From Lachnospiraceae bacterium (lineage in GTDB: Bacteria > Bacillota > Clostridia > Lachnospirales > Lachnospiraceae), in assembly GCA_017396555.1 (NCBI GenBank), contig JAFQLS010000025.1, positions 1 through 64,000 of the forward strand: DNA of 64,000 nucleotides. Reading direction: 5' to 3'. Both the position numbers and the translations under genes were made by a program. Of this stretch, positions 8,861 through 19,007 are shown piece by piece (position 1 is the first letter of the stretch; each line of letters opens with the position of its first letter). Under the pieces are notes generated by a model that was not told the DNA's origin, ran no database searches, and saw only the letters and a program-made list of their open reading frames with translations.

Positions 8861-9724
8861 ATGAAAAAGGTTATATTAATCTTAATTAGTATATTAACAC
8901 TGCTTATGTCAGCGTGTGGAAATGCAAATAGTGAAAAAGAGAGAGAACCTTCAACAAGAGTACCAAATTCGGTAGTGGGTAAATGGTATGAATATAGTAG
9001 TGATGAGGGGATAAGTATATGGAGATTTGAAGAAAATGGTGTATTTTATTACGCTTCTGAAGAGGCTTTTAGAAAAGAAGATGAAAAAAATATTATTAGA
9101 AGACGCGAATATTCTATAGAGGGTAATATGATATTTGTGTTTAAGGAATATTTAAAGTTAGAATACACAAGCTATGGATTACGTTTGATATATGATTCGG
9201 GTTATGAAGTAAAGCTGTATGAATATAGAGAGGATGCATTAGAACAGATATCTGAGGAAGATACGCAAGAAGAATATTATGAGAGTATTAAGGATGAGAA
9301 TGGATGCGTAATAGAGGATGGAGTTCTTATAAGATATTATACAGAGGATAAGGAGATAACAATACCTGATAATGTAACAACTATAGGTTCAGCAGTAATA
9401 GTAACAGAGTTAGAAGATATAGATAAGCTAACAATTCCTGGAACTGTAAAGAAGATAGATAAAAGTGCATTTAATGAAACTCCACTTGGTAAAGTGATAA
9501 TAGAAGAGGGAGTGGAAGAAATAGGAGATTATGCATTTACAGATAGCTATTATACAGAGATACATATACCGGAATCAGTTAAGTATATAGGAGAGTTTGC
9601 ATTTAGATGTAGTGAACTAAATACTGATGGGAAGATATATATAAAGAAAGGTTCGTATGCAGAGGAATATTTTAGTCAGTATAATGGTGACTGCTATGGA
9701 GCAGAGATAATAGTTGAGGAATAG
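8861..9724 (+). CDS. Lipoprotein with BspA-like repeat domain, array member 3
   Basis: 287 residues, the same layout and length as member 2. The lipobox is MSAC. The first module is the most diverged of the five in its middle (EENGVFYYASEEAF), whereas the leucine-rich C-terminal half is nearly identical to member 2. This uneven divergence suggests duplication followed by selection on the first domain, or gene conversion across the second. AGGGAGGAAAA lies upstream of the ATG, 19 bases after member 2. Function unknown. Confidence 0.87.
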   Translation: MKKVILILISILTLLMSACGNANSEKEREPSTRVPNSVVGKWYEYSSDEGISIWRFEENGVFYYASEEAFRKEDEKNIIRRREYSIEGNMIFVFKEYLKLEYTSYGLRLIYDSGYEVKLYEYREDALEQISEEDTQEEYYESIKDENGCVIEDGVLIRYYTEDKEITIPDNVTTIGSAVIVTELEDIDKLTIPGTVKKIDKSAFNETPLGKVIIEEGVEEIGDYAFTDSYYTEIHIPESVKYIGEFAFRCSELNTDGKIYIKKGSYAEEYFSQYNGDCYGAEIIVEE

Positions 9725-9738
9725 GGCGGATAATCTAA

Positions 9739-10149
9739 ATGAAAAGAATATTATTAATCATAATCAGCACATTAGCAATATTTATATTAGCCTGTGGAAA
9801 CACAAACACTACGAAAGAGAGAGAACCCTCTACAAGAGTACCAAACTCGGTAGTAGGTAAATGGTATGAATATAGTAGTGATGAGGGTATGAGAATATGG
9901 GATTTTAATGATGAGGGAATATATTATTTTGATAATGAAGAAATGTATGGAAAAGAGGACGAAACATACGAGATTGAGAGGTATGAATATTCTATAGAGG
10001 GTGATACAATATATATGTATAAAAGGGATGCAAGGATTGAGTATACAAGCTATGGATTTAGAATAGTATATGATTCTGGATACGAGATAAAACTATACGA
10101 ATATAGAGAAGATGCAGAAAAACAAATACCTGATGAATATAAGGAATAA
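9739..10149 (+). CDS. Small lipoprotein, array member 4
   Basis: 136 residues with only the N-terminal module (lipobox ILAC, GKWYEY, WDFNDEGIYYF, LYEYRED). Its 3' end matches that of member 1, but an in-frame TAA arrives a few codons earlier (GGAATAAACA against GGAAGAGACA), so the tail is trimmed. GGGCGG precedes the ATG, 14 bases after member 3. Function unknown; it is probably anchored on the outer face of the membrane. Confidence 0.85.
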   Translation: MKRILLIIISTLAIFILACGNTNTTKEREPSTRVPNSVVGKWYEYSSDEGMRIWDFNDEGIYYFDNEEMYGKEDETYEIERYEYSIEGDTIYMYKRDARIEYTSYGFRIVYDSGYEIKLYEYREDAEKQIPDEYKE

Positions 10150-10177
10150 ACAGATAAATAGAGGGAGGAAAAATCAA

Positions 10178-10597
10178 ATGAAAAAACTATTATTAATCTT
10201 AATAAGTACATTAACAATATTTATGTCAGCTTGTGGAAACACAGACACTACAAAAGAAAGAGAACCATCAACCAGAGTTCCAAATTCAGTAGTAGGTAAG
10301 TGGTATGACAATGATCCTGATGAGGGAATGAGGATATGGGATTTTAATGACAAAGGTATATATTATTTTACTACTGAAGATGATTATGGAAAAGAAGATG
10401 AAACCTTTTCAATTAGAAGACGTGAATATTCTATAGAAGGCAACAAAATTCGTTTAGAAAGAAGGGAGGTAACTTTGGAATATACCAGTTATGGAATTCG
10501 GTTAATATACGATTCGGGATATGAGATAAAATTATATGAATACAGAGAGGATGCAGTAAAACTGTTATCTGATGAAGAAATAACAGATACATATTAA
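10178..10597 (+). CDS. Small lipoprotein, array member 5
   Basis: 139 residues. The ATG at 10178 is chosen because GAGGGAGGAAAA lies directly before it and because it aligns with the starts of the other four members; an upstream ATG at 10112 overlaps the end of member 4 and lacks a good site. Lipobox MSAC, then the shared linker and single beta-rich module, ending LYEYREDAVKLLSD. It is followed 26 bases later by the secreted protein gene. Function unknown. Confidence 0.85.
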   Translation: MKKLLLILISTLTIFMSACGNTDTTKEREPSTRVPNSVVGKWYDNDPDEGMRIWDFNDKGIYYFTTEDDYGKEDETFSIRRREYSIEGNKIRLERREVTLEYTSYGIRLIYDSGYEIKLYEYREDAVKLLSDEEITDTY

Positions 10598-10623
10598 TAA
10601 TAAGGAGAGGAAGAATTATAATT

Positions 10624-11748
10624 ATGAAATACTTAAAGATAGTATTAATGGGAATATTAATGGTAATAATGTTTAATGTGATGACAATAAGAGCAGAGGC
10701 AGCAACAAAAACAGAGGATGGATATACATATTCTACTGATGGAACACGTACATCATATACATTAATTTACGAAGAACGTATTAGTAATTATAAAGTTGTA
10801 GAAAGAGATATTGAAACAAGTAAAAAGGAAAACAATATTTTGTCTGACTATATGATAGCTTATAACACCCAATATACCATTCCAGGACTACGTAATACGA
10901 ACGTCCTTGGTGAAAATTGTGATACAATGATACCACAAGGCATATGCAGAATGGATAATTACATACTAGTTACAGCCTACGATTACGAAGAAGAATTCAA
11001 ATCAGTTATATATGTAATTGATACAAGTGGAAAATTACAGGCAACCTTAGTATATAACAAGAAATGTCATATGGGTGGAATAGCATATGACGGAAAATAT
11101 GTATGGATAGCAGAAGGTGGAAAAGGAAAATATAAGAATGGCGTTGGAGCAATTAGTAAGTCCGTTATATTAGAGGCTGTAAAGATTTCAAAAGCAAAAG
11201 GTGCCAAATCAATAAAGCTTAAAAATATAAAATGGACACAGGCAAAAGAACTTGAAAGCACAAGCTATTGTACATATTTTGATAATAAGCTATGGATTGG
11301 AACATTTGATAAACATAATAGTAGCGATATATATGGGTACATAACCAATTGTTCAGGTAGCAAACCTACATTAAATCCGTGCAGATATATATTGACACGT
11401 ATGAGAACACAAGGTATAACTTTTTATAAAGATTCTAGTGGAGTATATCTTGGGGTATCAACATCATACGGAAGGAAAAATGATTCTGTTATCAGATGTT
11501 ATAAATTAGACGACTATTATGCACCGGAATTTACTGAAAATGGAGTGCCGGAGATATGGTTAGAATCAGCATACAGAACAATAACATTACCGCCCATGTT
11601 AGAGCAAATAACCGTGCATGGTGTTTTTATGTATGTTATATTTGAATCAGGAGCCAGACCATATGTGGATGGTTCTGATGGTAATGGAAAAGCAACAAGA
11701 GTAATGTCAAACTATTGTATACTTTCAGCAGAAAGTATATTTAAATAG
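10624..11748 (+). CDS. Secreted protein, propeller-like, unknown function
   Basis: 374 residues with a Sec signal peptide (hydrophobic core, then RAEAATK near residue 27). The body has motifs such as YDGKYVWIAEGG and YFDNKLWIGTF that look like beta-propeller blades. I do not recognise a catalytic site and do not assign a function. It lies between the lipoprotein array and leuS; the leuS ribosome binding site follows its stop directly. Its last 58 bases are repeated at 7466-7523, right after the T-box, so a second copy probably once existed there. Confidence 0.8.
   Translation: MKYLKIVLMGILMVIMFNVMTIRAEAATKTEDGYTYSTDGTRTSYTLIYEERISNYKVVERDIETSKKENNILSDYMIAYNTQYTIPGLRNTNVLGENCDTMIPQGICRMDNYILVTAYDYEEEFKSVIYVIDTSGKLQATLVYNKKCHMGGIAYDGKYVWIAEGGKGKYKNGVGAISKSVILEAVKISKAKGAKSIKLKNIKWTQAKELESTSYCTYFDNKLWIGTFDKHNSSDIYGYITNCSGSKPTLNPCRYILTRMRTQGITFYKDSSGVYLGVSTSYGRKNDSVIRCYKLDDYYAPEFTENGVPEIWLESAYRTITLPPMLEQITVHGVFMYVIFESGARPYVDGSDGNGKATRVMSNYCILSAESIFK
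11691..11748 (+). repeat. 58-nt direct repeat, copy B (end of intact gene)
   Basis: Partner of 7466-7523 (55 of 58 bases identical). It forms the last 18 codons and the stop of the secreted protein gene. Recombination between the copies would remove about 4.2 kb containing all five lipoproteins and the secreted protein, joining the T-box to leuS. Confidence 0.9.
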
Positions 11749-11766
11749 AAGGAGGAAGAAAGAAAA

Positions 11767-14184
11767 ATGGAAAAAATGTATTCGCCAAAAGTAATTGAAA
11801 AAAAATGGCACAAGATTTGGGATGCTGAGAAAGCATTTGCTGCTACAGAGGATTACTCTAAGCCAAAGTACTACGCTTTAGTAGAATTCCCATATCCATC
11901 TGGTCAGGGACTTCATGTAGGACACCCAAGACCGTATACTGCACTTGATATAGTTGCAAGAAAGAGAAGGATGCAGGGATATAACGTATTATATCCAATG
12001 GGTTGGGACGCATTTGGTCTTCCAACTGAGAACTATGCGATTCAGAACAAGATTCATCCAAGAATCGTTACAGAGAATAACGTTCAGAGATTCAAGGAAC
12101 AGTTACAGTCACTTGGTTACTCGTTTGATTGGGACAGAGAAATTAACACAACTGATCCTGATTATTACAAATGGACACAGTGGATATTTATGAAGTTATT
12201 CAAGGAAGGCTTAGCTTATAAGAAGGAAATGCCAATTAACTGGTGTACATCTTGTAAGGTTGGTCTTGCAAATGAAGAGGTTGTTAATGGCGTATGTGAG
12301 CGTTGTGGTAGCGAAGTTGTTCGTAAGGTTAAGAGCGAATGGATGCTTAAGATAACAGAATACGCTGACAAATTAATCGACGGCTTAAATGATGTGGATT
12401 ATATTGAAAAGGTTAAAGTATCACAGGTTAACTGGATTGGACGTTCAGAAGGTGCTGAAGTAGATTTTGCTCTTGCTGGAAAGGAAGATAAGCTTCGTGT
12501 GTATACAACAAGACCTGATACATTATTTGGTGCTACATATATGGTAGTTTCACCGGAGCATCCATATATTGACAAATACCAGTCAGAAATCTCAAATTGG
12601 GACGAAATAATTGCATACCGTGAGGCGGCTGCTAAGAAGTCAGAATTTGAGAGAACAGAATTAGTTAAAGAGAAGACAGGTGTGGTTCTTGATGGTCTTA
12701 AAGCAATTAATCCTGTTAACGGCAAAGAAATTCCTATCTGGATATCAGACTATGTACTTATGACATATGGTACAGGTGCTATTATGGCTGTACCTGCTCA
12801 TGATGACAGAGACTGGGATTTTGCTAAGAAATTTAATCTTCCAATGATTCAGGTTGTTGAAGGAACAGAAGGAGCTGTAGACATTAATGAAGCTGCATTT
12901 ACAGATGTAGCTACAGGTAAGCTTATCAATTCTGATTTCTTAAATGGACTTGAAGTAACAGATGCTAAGGAAAAAATGAAAGAATTCCTTGAAGAAAAGG
13001 GAATTGGTAATAGAAAAGTAAATTATAAGTTAAGAGACTGGGTATTCTCTAGACAGCGCTATTGGGGAGAACCTATTCCAATTGTTGAATGTGATAAATG
13101 TGGATATGTAGCAATTGATGAAAGTGAGCTTCCATTAATGCTTCCGGAGGTTGATAGTTATATGCCTACAGATAATGGTGAATCACCACTGGCAGCAATG
13201 ACTGACTGGGTTAATACAATATGTCCATGCTGTGGTGGCCCTGCTAAGAGAGAGACAGATACAATGCCACAGTGGGCAGGTTCTTCATGGTATTTCTTAA
13301 GATACACAGACCCTAAGAATACAGAGGCACTTGCAAGCAAGGAAGCACTTGATTACTGGTTACCAATAGACTGGTATAATGGTGGTATGGAGCATACAAC
13401 ACTTCATTTATTATATTCTCGTTTCTGGCATAAGTTCTTGTATGACCAGAAGGTAGTACCTACACATGAGCCATATCAGAAGAGAACTTCACATGGTATG
13501 ATTCTTGGAGAAAATGGCGAGAAGATGTCAAAGTCAAGAGGAAATGTAGTTAATCCTGATGATATAGTAAATGAATTTGGTGCAGACACACTTCGTACTT
13601 ATGAAATGTTTATTGGTGCATTTGAACTTAGTGCTTCATGGTCACAGGATGGTGTTAAGGGATGCCGTCGTTTCCTTGACAGAGTATGGAAACTTATGGA
13701 TATTGTTAGTGATGAAGATGGTTATTCTAGTGATATGGAAACTAAGATGCATCAGACAATAAAGAAGGTTAGCAATGATTTTGAAAATCTTAAATTCAAC
13801 ACAGCTATTGCAGCAATGATGGCTCTTATTAATGATTTCTATAAAAAAGATTCAGTTACAAAGGGAGAACTTAAGACATTAATTACACTTTTAAATCCTG
13901 TTGCACCACATATGACAGAAGAAATGTGGGAAATGCTTGGATTTGAAGGAAGATTGTACCAGACAGCATGGCCTGAATATGATGAGGCTAAGACTGTAGA
14001 ATCTACAGTTGAAATTGCTGTTCAGATAAATGGTAAAACTAAGACTACTTTAGCTATTGGCAAGGATGATCCAAAGGATGATGTAATTGCCAAAGCAAAG
14101 GAAGCCTTAGGAGATAAACTTAATGGAACAATTGTTAAGGAAATTTATGTTCCTGGAAGAATTGTTAACATTGTACAAAAATAA
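11767..14184 (+). CDS. leuS: Leucine--tRNA ligase
   Basis: 805 residues, normal for bacterial LeuRS. It charges tRNA-Leu with leucine. Class I signatures are clear: the HIGH-type motif HVGHPRPYT near residue 49 and KMSKS near residue 577. The CP1 editing domain shows [12 protein letters not shown], and two CxxC pairs (CTSC, CERC) mark a zinc-ribbon insertion. AAGGAGGAAGAAAG precedes the ATG. There is no terminator or clear promoter between the secreted protein gene and leuS, so its transcription probably depends on the T-box promoter at 7180, 4.6 kb upstream. Confidence 0.97.
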   Translation: MEKMYSPKVIEKKWHKIWDAEKAFAATEDYSKPKYYALVEFPYPSGQGLHVGHPRPYTALDIVARKRRMQGYNVLYPMGWDAFGLPTENYAIQNKIHPRIVTENNVQRFKEQLQSLGYSFDWDREINTTDPDYYKWTQWIFMKLFKEGLAYKKEMPINWCTSCKVGLANEEVVNGVCERCGSEVVRKVKSEWMLKITEYADKLIDGLNDVDYIEKVKVSQVNWIGRSEGAEVDFALAGKEDKLRVYTTRPDTLFGATYMVVSPEHPYIDKYQSEISNWDEIIAYREAAAKKSEFERTELVKEKTGVVLDGLKAINPVNGKEIPIWISDYVLMTYGTGAIMAVPAHDDRDWDFAKKFNLPMIQVVEGTEGAVDINEAAFTDVATGKLINSDFLNGLEVTDAKEKMKEFLEEKGIGNRKVNYKLRDWVFSRQRYWGEPIPIVECDKCGYVAIDESELPLMLPEVDSYMPTDNGESPLAAMTDWVNTICPCCGGPAKRETDTMPQWAGSSWYFLRYTDPKNTEALASKEALDYWLPIDWYNGGMEHTTLHLLYSRFWHKFLYDQKVVPTHEPYQKRTSHGMILGENGEKMSKSRGNVVNPDDIVNEFGADTLRTYEMFIGAFELSASWSQDGVKGCRRFLDRVWKLMDIVSDEDGYSSDMETKMHQTIKKVSNDFENLKFNTAIAAMMALINDFYKKDSVTKGELKTLITLLNPVAPHMTEEMWEMLGFEGRLYQTAWPEYDEAKTVESTVEIAVQINGKTKTTLAIGKDDPKDDVIAKAKEALGDKLNGTIVKEIYVPGRIVNIVQK

Positions 14185-14207
14185 TTTAAGAAACGGGAGG
14201 GCAAAAC

Positions 14208-17200
14208 ATGAACGTAAAAAAAATGTTTAAGTCCGTTCTTGGTGTGATGCTTGCTTTAGTTTTAATGCTTGCATCGGCTATGGAATTTGGACCAATTGTT
14301 ACAGCAGAAGCTGCTGGCGAAGTAACAGTAAGATTTCACTTTCAAAAAGCAGGTGGAGTAGGAAATCTTCAGGTTTACACATGGCTTCCAAATAAGGAAG
14401 GAAAGCACCATCCATTTACATCAACAGATGATTTTGGAAGTGTGTACACTCAGGAGGTTGCATCAACAGTATCTCAAATGGGATTTATTATTACAGATAC
14501 AAGCTGGAATAAGGATTATGCAGAGGACAGATTTGTAGATTTGTCAAAGGTTACATCGGGATATGTAGATGTATATATTTCTTCGGGAAATGCAGCATTT
14601 GCAACATTTACATCAAGTAATGGTGTTGTTCCTTTTGAAGTTATTAATGCTTCGATAAAAGGATTAGATGAAATTGAAGCTGTATTTACCAAGAAGTCAA
14701 ATAATCCTAAGTCGGATATTAAGGTTTATGATAAGAATGATAAAGAACTTGATATCGAAAGTGTAACTTATGGTAGTGGCACGAAAGCAGTTATTAAGCT
14801 TGCTAAGGAAATCGACCTTGGTTCAGCATATACTGTGAAAACAACAAGCGGAAGTGGTGAGGCTACAGCAAGAATTGATTTTAATAGCGAATATTTTGAG
14901 GAAGCATTTACTTATGAAGGAGATGACCTTGGTGCTAATTATACAAAAGCAGCTACTACATTTAAGGTATGGGCACCAACTGCGGATGCTGTAAATGTAT
15001 TATTGTTCTCATCAGGTCAGGTAAAAAAGGTTGACAAGGGAACTCACAAGATGACAGGAGGTACATCTGCTGAGAAGGGTGTATGGACTGTAACCGTAAA
15101 TAAAGACCTTAAAAACGTTTATTATTTGTATCAGGTAACTGTTAATGGTAAGACAGTACTTGCTATGGATCCATATGCAAGAACAGGTGATACTACAAAT
15201 GATAATCCTGTAGAATCAAACTATTATGTTGGACAGAGAGGTATGGTTGTTGACCTTAAGTCTACAAATCCTAAGAATTGGAATAAGGATAAGAGAAAAA
15301 CACTTGAAAATAATACAGATGCTATTATTTATGAGACAAGTGTAAGAGATTTTTCATCAGATGCAGATTCAGGTATTGCAAAGAAGTATATGAAGAAATA
15401 TCTTGCATTTACACAGAAAAACACAAAGAATTCAAAGGGAACAAAAACTGGTATTACATATGTTAAGAATCTTGGGGTTACACATATTCAGTTAATGCCA
15501 ACATTTGATTTTAGTGGAACAGAAGAAAAGTCAATGACAAACTACAATTGGGGATACAATCCTGTTAACTATAATATTCCGGAAGGAGCATTTTCTACCG
15601 ACCCAACAGATGGTAATGTTAGAGTTAATGAATATAAGAGAATGGTTCAGAGTATTCACTCAAATGGAATGGGTGTGTCAATGGACGTTGTATATAATCA
15701 TGTAAATAATGCAACTACATTCTCATTTAATAAGATTGTTCCTGGATATTTCTTTAGAGGATCAAATGGTTCAGGCTGTGGTAATGATGTAGCTTCTGAA
15801 AGAAGTATGGTAAGTAAATTTATCGTTGATTCAGTTGTGTATTGGGCTGATGAATATCACCTTGATGCATTCAGATTTGATCTTGTAGGCCTTCTTGATG
15901 TAGATACAATGAATGCCATAAGAAAGGCTGTAGATGAAATTGACCCTAACATTATGTTATATGGTGAAGGATGGACTCTTGGAACATCTACAACAAGACA
16001 GGTAGCTCTTGCAACACAACCAAATACATCTAAAATGGATGGAGTTGGTATGTTTAATGATGTAATCAGAGATGCTATAGGTGGTAGCAATGATGGTTCA
16101 TCAAAGGGTTATGCTACAGGTAATCCTTTCCACAGAGTAAGTGACCTTAAATATGCAATTAAGTCAAGCACTTACTATAATAATGATCCTAATTTAAATA
16201 TTAATTATTTATCATGTCATGATAATTATACATTATGGGATAAGATTACAAAGTCTAATGGTGGTCTTATTAAGGAAACAAAGGTTAAAATGAATAAGCT
16301 TGCAGCTGCAATGAACTTTACATCTCAGGGTATTCCTTTGTTCTTATCAGGAGAGGAATTCTTAAGAACAAAGAATGGTGATCATAATAGTTATATGTCT
16401 CCTGACTCTGTAAATTTAATGGATTGGTCATTGGTTGATGATAATAAAGATGTTGTTAATTATTATAAGGGACTTATCGCGTTTAGAAAGATGCATAAGG
16501 GTCTTAGAATGACAAGTGAAGCTGAGATTAATAAGAATCTTAAGTTTATTTCTTCAATGAATAATGTTATTGCTTATACAATAGATGCTAAAAATGTTGG
16601 AGATATATCAGATAAAATTTTAGTGGCTTTTAATCCGAATTCATCAGAACAGAAACTTACACTTCCAACTGGAAAATGGCAGGTGTGTGTAAATGGAAAA
16701 AAAGCAGGAAATGTTTCTTTAGCTACAGTATCAGGCAAGCTTAAGATGGATGGTTATAGCGCTTATGTACTTGTTCAAGGAAAAGTAAATACTATTTCCG
16801 GTGCTAAGGTTTCTAATATCAAGAATGTTGCAGTTACCGGAAAGGCAGTAAAGCAGCCATCACTTAAGGTTGTACTTGAAGGAAAGACATTAACACAGGG
16901 TAAGGATTATACTGTAACATACAAGAATAATAAGAAAATTGGTAAAGCTAGCTTTGTGGTTAAAGGTAAAGGATGTTATAAGGGATATACAAAAACCTAT
17001 ACATTCAAGATTACACCGGCAAAAGTAAAATTATCAAATGTTAAAGCAGGAAAGAAGAGAGCAACTGTAACTTGGAAGAAGGCTAAAGGAGCTCAGGGAT
17101 ATCAGGTGTATATGTCAACCAGCAAGTCTGGCAAATACAAACAGGTAAAAGCAATTAATAAGAGTGGAACTGTAAAATTTGTTAAGAAAAACCTTAAAAA

Positions 17201-17300
17201 GGGAAAAACTTATTATTTTAAGGTTAGAGCATATAAGAAGGTAAGTGGAAAAACTTATCTTGGTTCATTCTCAACGGTTAAGAGTGTTAGAGTGAAATAA
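14208..17300 (+). CDS. pulA: Secreted type I pullulanase
   Basis: 1030 residues with a signal peptide ending near AEAA (about residue 36). Order: PUD/CBM41 starch-binding domain (about 40-140), an Ig-like N2 domain (about 142-228), CBM48 (about 245-340), GH13 catalytic domain (about 370-770), an all-beta MBG-like module (about 870-945) and a lysine-rich fibronectin-like module (about 945-1030). The type I pullulanase motif YNWGYNP is present. Predicted catalytic residues are about Asp558 (FRFD), Glu587 (YGEGW) and Asp672 (SCHDN). It cuts alpha-1,6 branches in pullulan, starch or glycogen. Only 23 bases, without a terminator, separate it from leuS. The last two modules recur in other secreted proteins of this window. 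Confidence 0.93.
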   Translation: MNVKKMFKSVLGVMLALVLMLASAMEFGPIVTAEAAGEVTVRFHFQKAGGVGNLQVYTWLPNKEGKHHPFTSTDDFGSVYTQEVASTVSQMGFIITDTSWNKDYAEDRFVDLSKVTSGYVDVYISSGNAAFATFTSSNGVVPFEVINASIKGLDEIEAVFTKKSNNPKSDIKVYDKNDKELDIESVTYGSGTKAVIKLAKEIDLGSAYTVKTTSGSGEATARIDFNSEYFEEAFTYEGDDLGANYTKAATTFKVWAPTADAVNVLLFSSGQVKKVDKGTHKMTGGTSAEKGVWTVTVNKDLKNVYYLYQVTVNGKTVLAMDPYARTGDTTNDNPVESNYYVGQRGMVVDLKSTNPKNWNKDKRKTLENNTDAIIYETSVRDFSSDADSGIAKKYMKKYLAFTQKNTKNSKGTKTGITYVKNLGVTHIQLMPTFDFSGTEEKSMTNYNWGYNPVNYNIPEGAFSTDPTDGNVRVNEYKRMVQSIHSNGMGVSMDVVYNHVNNATTFSFNKIVPGYFFRGSNGSGCGNDVASERSMVSKFIVDSVVYWADEYHLDAFRFDLVGLLDVDTMNAIRKAVDEIDPNIMLYGEGWTLGTSTTRQVALATQPNTSKMDGVGMFNDVIRDAIGGSNDGSSKGYATGNPFHRVSDLKYAIKSSTYYNNDPNLNINYLSCHDNYTLWDKITKSNGGLIKETKVKMNKLAAAMNFTSQGIPLFLSGEEFLRTKNGDHNSYMSPDSVNLMDWSLVDDNKDVVNYYKGLIAFRKMHKGLRMTSEAEINKNLKFISSMNNVIAYTIDAKNVGDISDKILVAFNPNSSEQKLTLPTGKWQVCVNGKKAGNVSLATVSGKLKMDGYSAYVLVQGKVNTISGAKVSNIKNVAVTGKAVKQPSLKVVLEGKTLTQGKDYTVTYKNNKKIGKASFVVKGKGCYKGYTKTYTFKITPAKVKLSNVKAGKKRATVTWKKAKGAQGYQVYMSTSKSGKYKQVKAINKSGTVKFVKKNLKKGKTYYFKVRAYKKVSGKTYLGSFSTVKSVRVK

Positions 17301-17314
17301 AGGATGTGAATTAA

Positions 17315-18961
17315 ATGTATACTAACAAGACAATGATGCAATTCTTTGAATGGTATTTAAAGCCTGATTCAACCCATTGGAACAGAGTTAGAAAAGAGGC
17401 TGTAAATATAAAGGAAGCAGGAATAACATCTGTATGGCTTCCGCCTGCGTATAAAGGCGCAGGCGGGGTTAAAGATGTTGGTTATGCTGTTTATGACCTG
17501 TATGATTTAGGAGAATTCAATCAAAAAGGAACTATTCCGACTAAATATGGAACTAAGGATGAATATTTAGAGGCTATAAAGGAACTTAAAAAGCAAGGAA
17601 TAGAAGTTCTTGGAGACATTGTTCTTGGGCATAAAATGGGTGCAGATGAACAGGAAAGAATATTTGCATATGGTAATGATGAGTATGACAGGAACAGACA
17701 GATCTCTGGTAAACAGAAGGTAAGAGTTTGGACAAAGTTTACTTTTCCGGGAAGAAATAATAAATATTCTGATTTTAAATGGGATTGGACAAATTTCCAT
17801 GCAACAGATTTTAATGCTGAAAATCATGAAACCGGTGTTTATAAATTTATCGGAAAAGAATGGGATGAAGATGTAGACTATGAATTTGGTAATTATGATT
17901 ACCTGATGGGTGTGGATCTTGATATGAGTGACCCTGAGGTTGTTGAAGAACTTGATAAATGGGGCGAATGGTACTATGATTTTACAGGAATAGACGGTTT
18001 TAGAATTGACGCTGTTAAACATATTGATTTTAATTTCTTTAGAGAGTGGCTTAACAAGCTTCGTGAAAAGAAGGAAAAGGATATATTTGCAGTTGGTGAA
18101 TACTGGAATGCAGAACTTAATATTCTTGAAAATTATATAAATAAGACAGAAAGAGCATTGTCGTTATTTGATGTTCCACTACATTTTCATTTTTATCATG
18201 CATCTAGAAGTAATGGTTATTACGATATGAGATATATTTTAAAGCATACTCTTGTCGGAACTGACCCGGAACTTGCAGTAACATTTGTGGATAATCATGA
18301 TACACAACCGGGACAATCGTTAGAATCATGGGTGTTAGAATGGTTTAAGATTCATGCATATTCGCTTATATTATTAAGAAATGATGGAATACCATGTATA
18401 TTTTATGGAGATTATTATGGAATACCTCATGATAAAATTAAGCCGGTTAAGAATCTTGATAAATTGCTAAAAGTACGACAAAATAAGAATTATGGAGTGC
18501 TACATGATTATTTTAATGATTGTAGTATAATTGGTTGGTCTAGAGAAGGCGTAGATGAAATTGCTGATTCGGGACTTGTTGTTATTATGACGATAAGTGA
18601 GGGCGGTAACAAAAGAATGTACGCCGGAAAGCATTTTGCGGGACTGACTTTTGTAGATGTTCTCGGAAATGTAGATGAAGAAATTATTATAGATGAAAAT
18701 GGTTTCGGTGTATTTGAGGTAGCAGATGGAAGTACTTCAGTATATGTTCTTAAGGAAGGACAAACTGTTCCTAAAAGAAGTGAAGAAATCTTTAAGGATG
18801 AAGTTGAATTCGGTGCGTTAGAGGATATTCCGGATGGTGTAGAACCAGAATTGTTTTTTGGAAGTAATTACACTAACAAAAGAATTTACGAACCTGAAAA
18901 TATAGAGGAAATATTTGAAAATAATGTTACCGAAGCATCGGGACAGTCAGAACAGAATTAA
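17315..18961 (+). CDS. amyA: Cytoplasmic alpha-amylase (GH13_5, AmyA-like)
   Basis: 548 residues, no signal peptide, so intracellular. The opening MMQFFEWYL and the GHKMGADEQE region place it with E. coli AmyA and liquefying Bacillus amylases. Predicted catalytic residues are Asp232 (FRIDAVKH), Glu262 (GEYWN) and Asp329 (FVDNHDTQ). It would hydrolyse alpha-1,4 links in maltodextrins or glycogen, complementing the secreted pullulanase 14 bases upstream. Oddity: conserved region I reads DIVLGHK, with Gly105 where nearly all GH13_5 enzymes have Asn (D-x-x-x-N-H). An acidic tail of ~60 residues extends past the usual C-terminus. It ends at a strong terminator. Confidence 0.9.
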   Translation: MYTNKTMMQFFEWYLKPDSTHWNRVRKEAVNIKEAGITSVWLPPAYKGAGGVKDVGYAVYDLYDLGEFNQKGTIPTKYGTKDEYLEAIKELKKQGIEVLGDIVLGHKMGADEQERIFAYGNDEYDRNRQISGKQKVRVWTKFTFPGRNNKYSDFKWDWTNFHATDFNAENHETGVYKFIGKEWDEDVDYEFGNYDYLMGVDLDMSDPEVVEELDKWGEWYYDFTGIDGFRIDAVKHIDFNFFREWLNKLREKKEKDIFAVGEYWNAELNILENYINKTERALSLFDVPLHFHFYHASRSNGYYDMRYILKHTLVGTDPELAVTFVDNHDTQPGQSLESWVLEWFKIHAYSLILLRNDGIPCIFYGDYYGIPHDKIKPVKNLDKLLKVRQNKNYGVLHDYFNDCSIIGWSREGVDEIADSGLVVIMTISEGGNKRMYAGKHFAGLTFVDVLGNVDEEIIIDENGFGVFEVADGSTSVYVLKEGQTVPKRSEEIFKDEVEFGALEDIPDGVEPELFFGSNYTNKRIYEPENIEEIFENNVTEASGQSEQN

Positions 18962-18970
18962 TAATTTAAA

Positions 18971-19007
18971 GGCAGAAATACTACAAAAGTAGTGTTTCTG
19001 CCTTTTT
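18971..19007 (+). terminator. Bidirectional terminator shared by amyA and the minus island
   Basis: GGCAGAAATACTAC / GTAGTGTTTCTGCC arms (14 bp, one G-T pair), 4-nt loop, then TTTTT on the + side and A-rich sequence on the other. It sits between two convergent genes whose stops are at 18961 and 19008. Confidence 0.9.

Noticed and set aside
17567-18022. 151-residue minus-strand frame
   Set aside because: Antisense to the well-supported amylase catalytic domain.
18286-18294. TGTGGATAA DnaA-box word in the amylase gene
   Set aside because: It is explained by the conserved FVDNHD catalytic motif codons.
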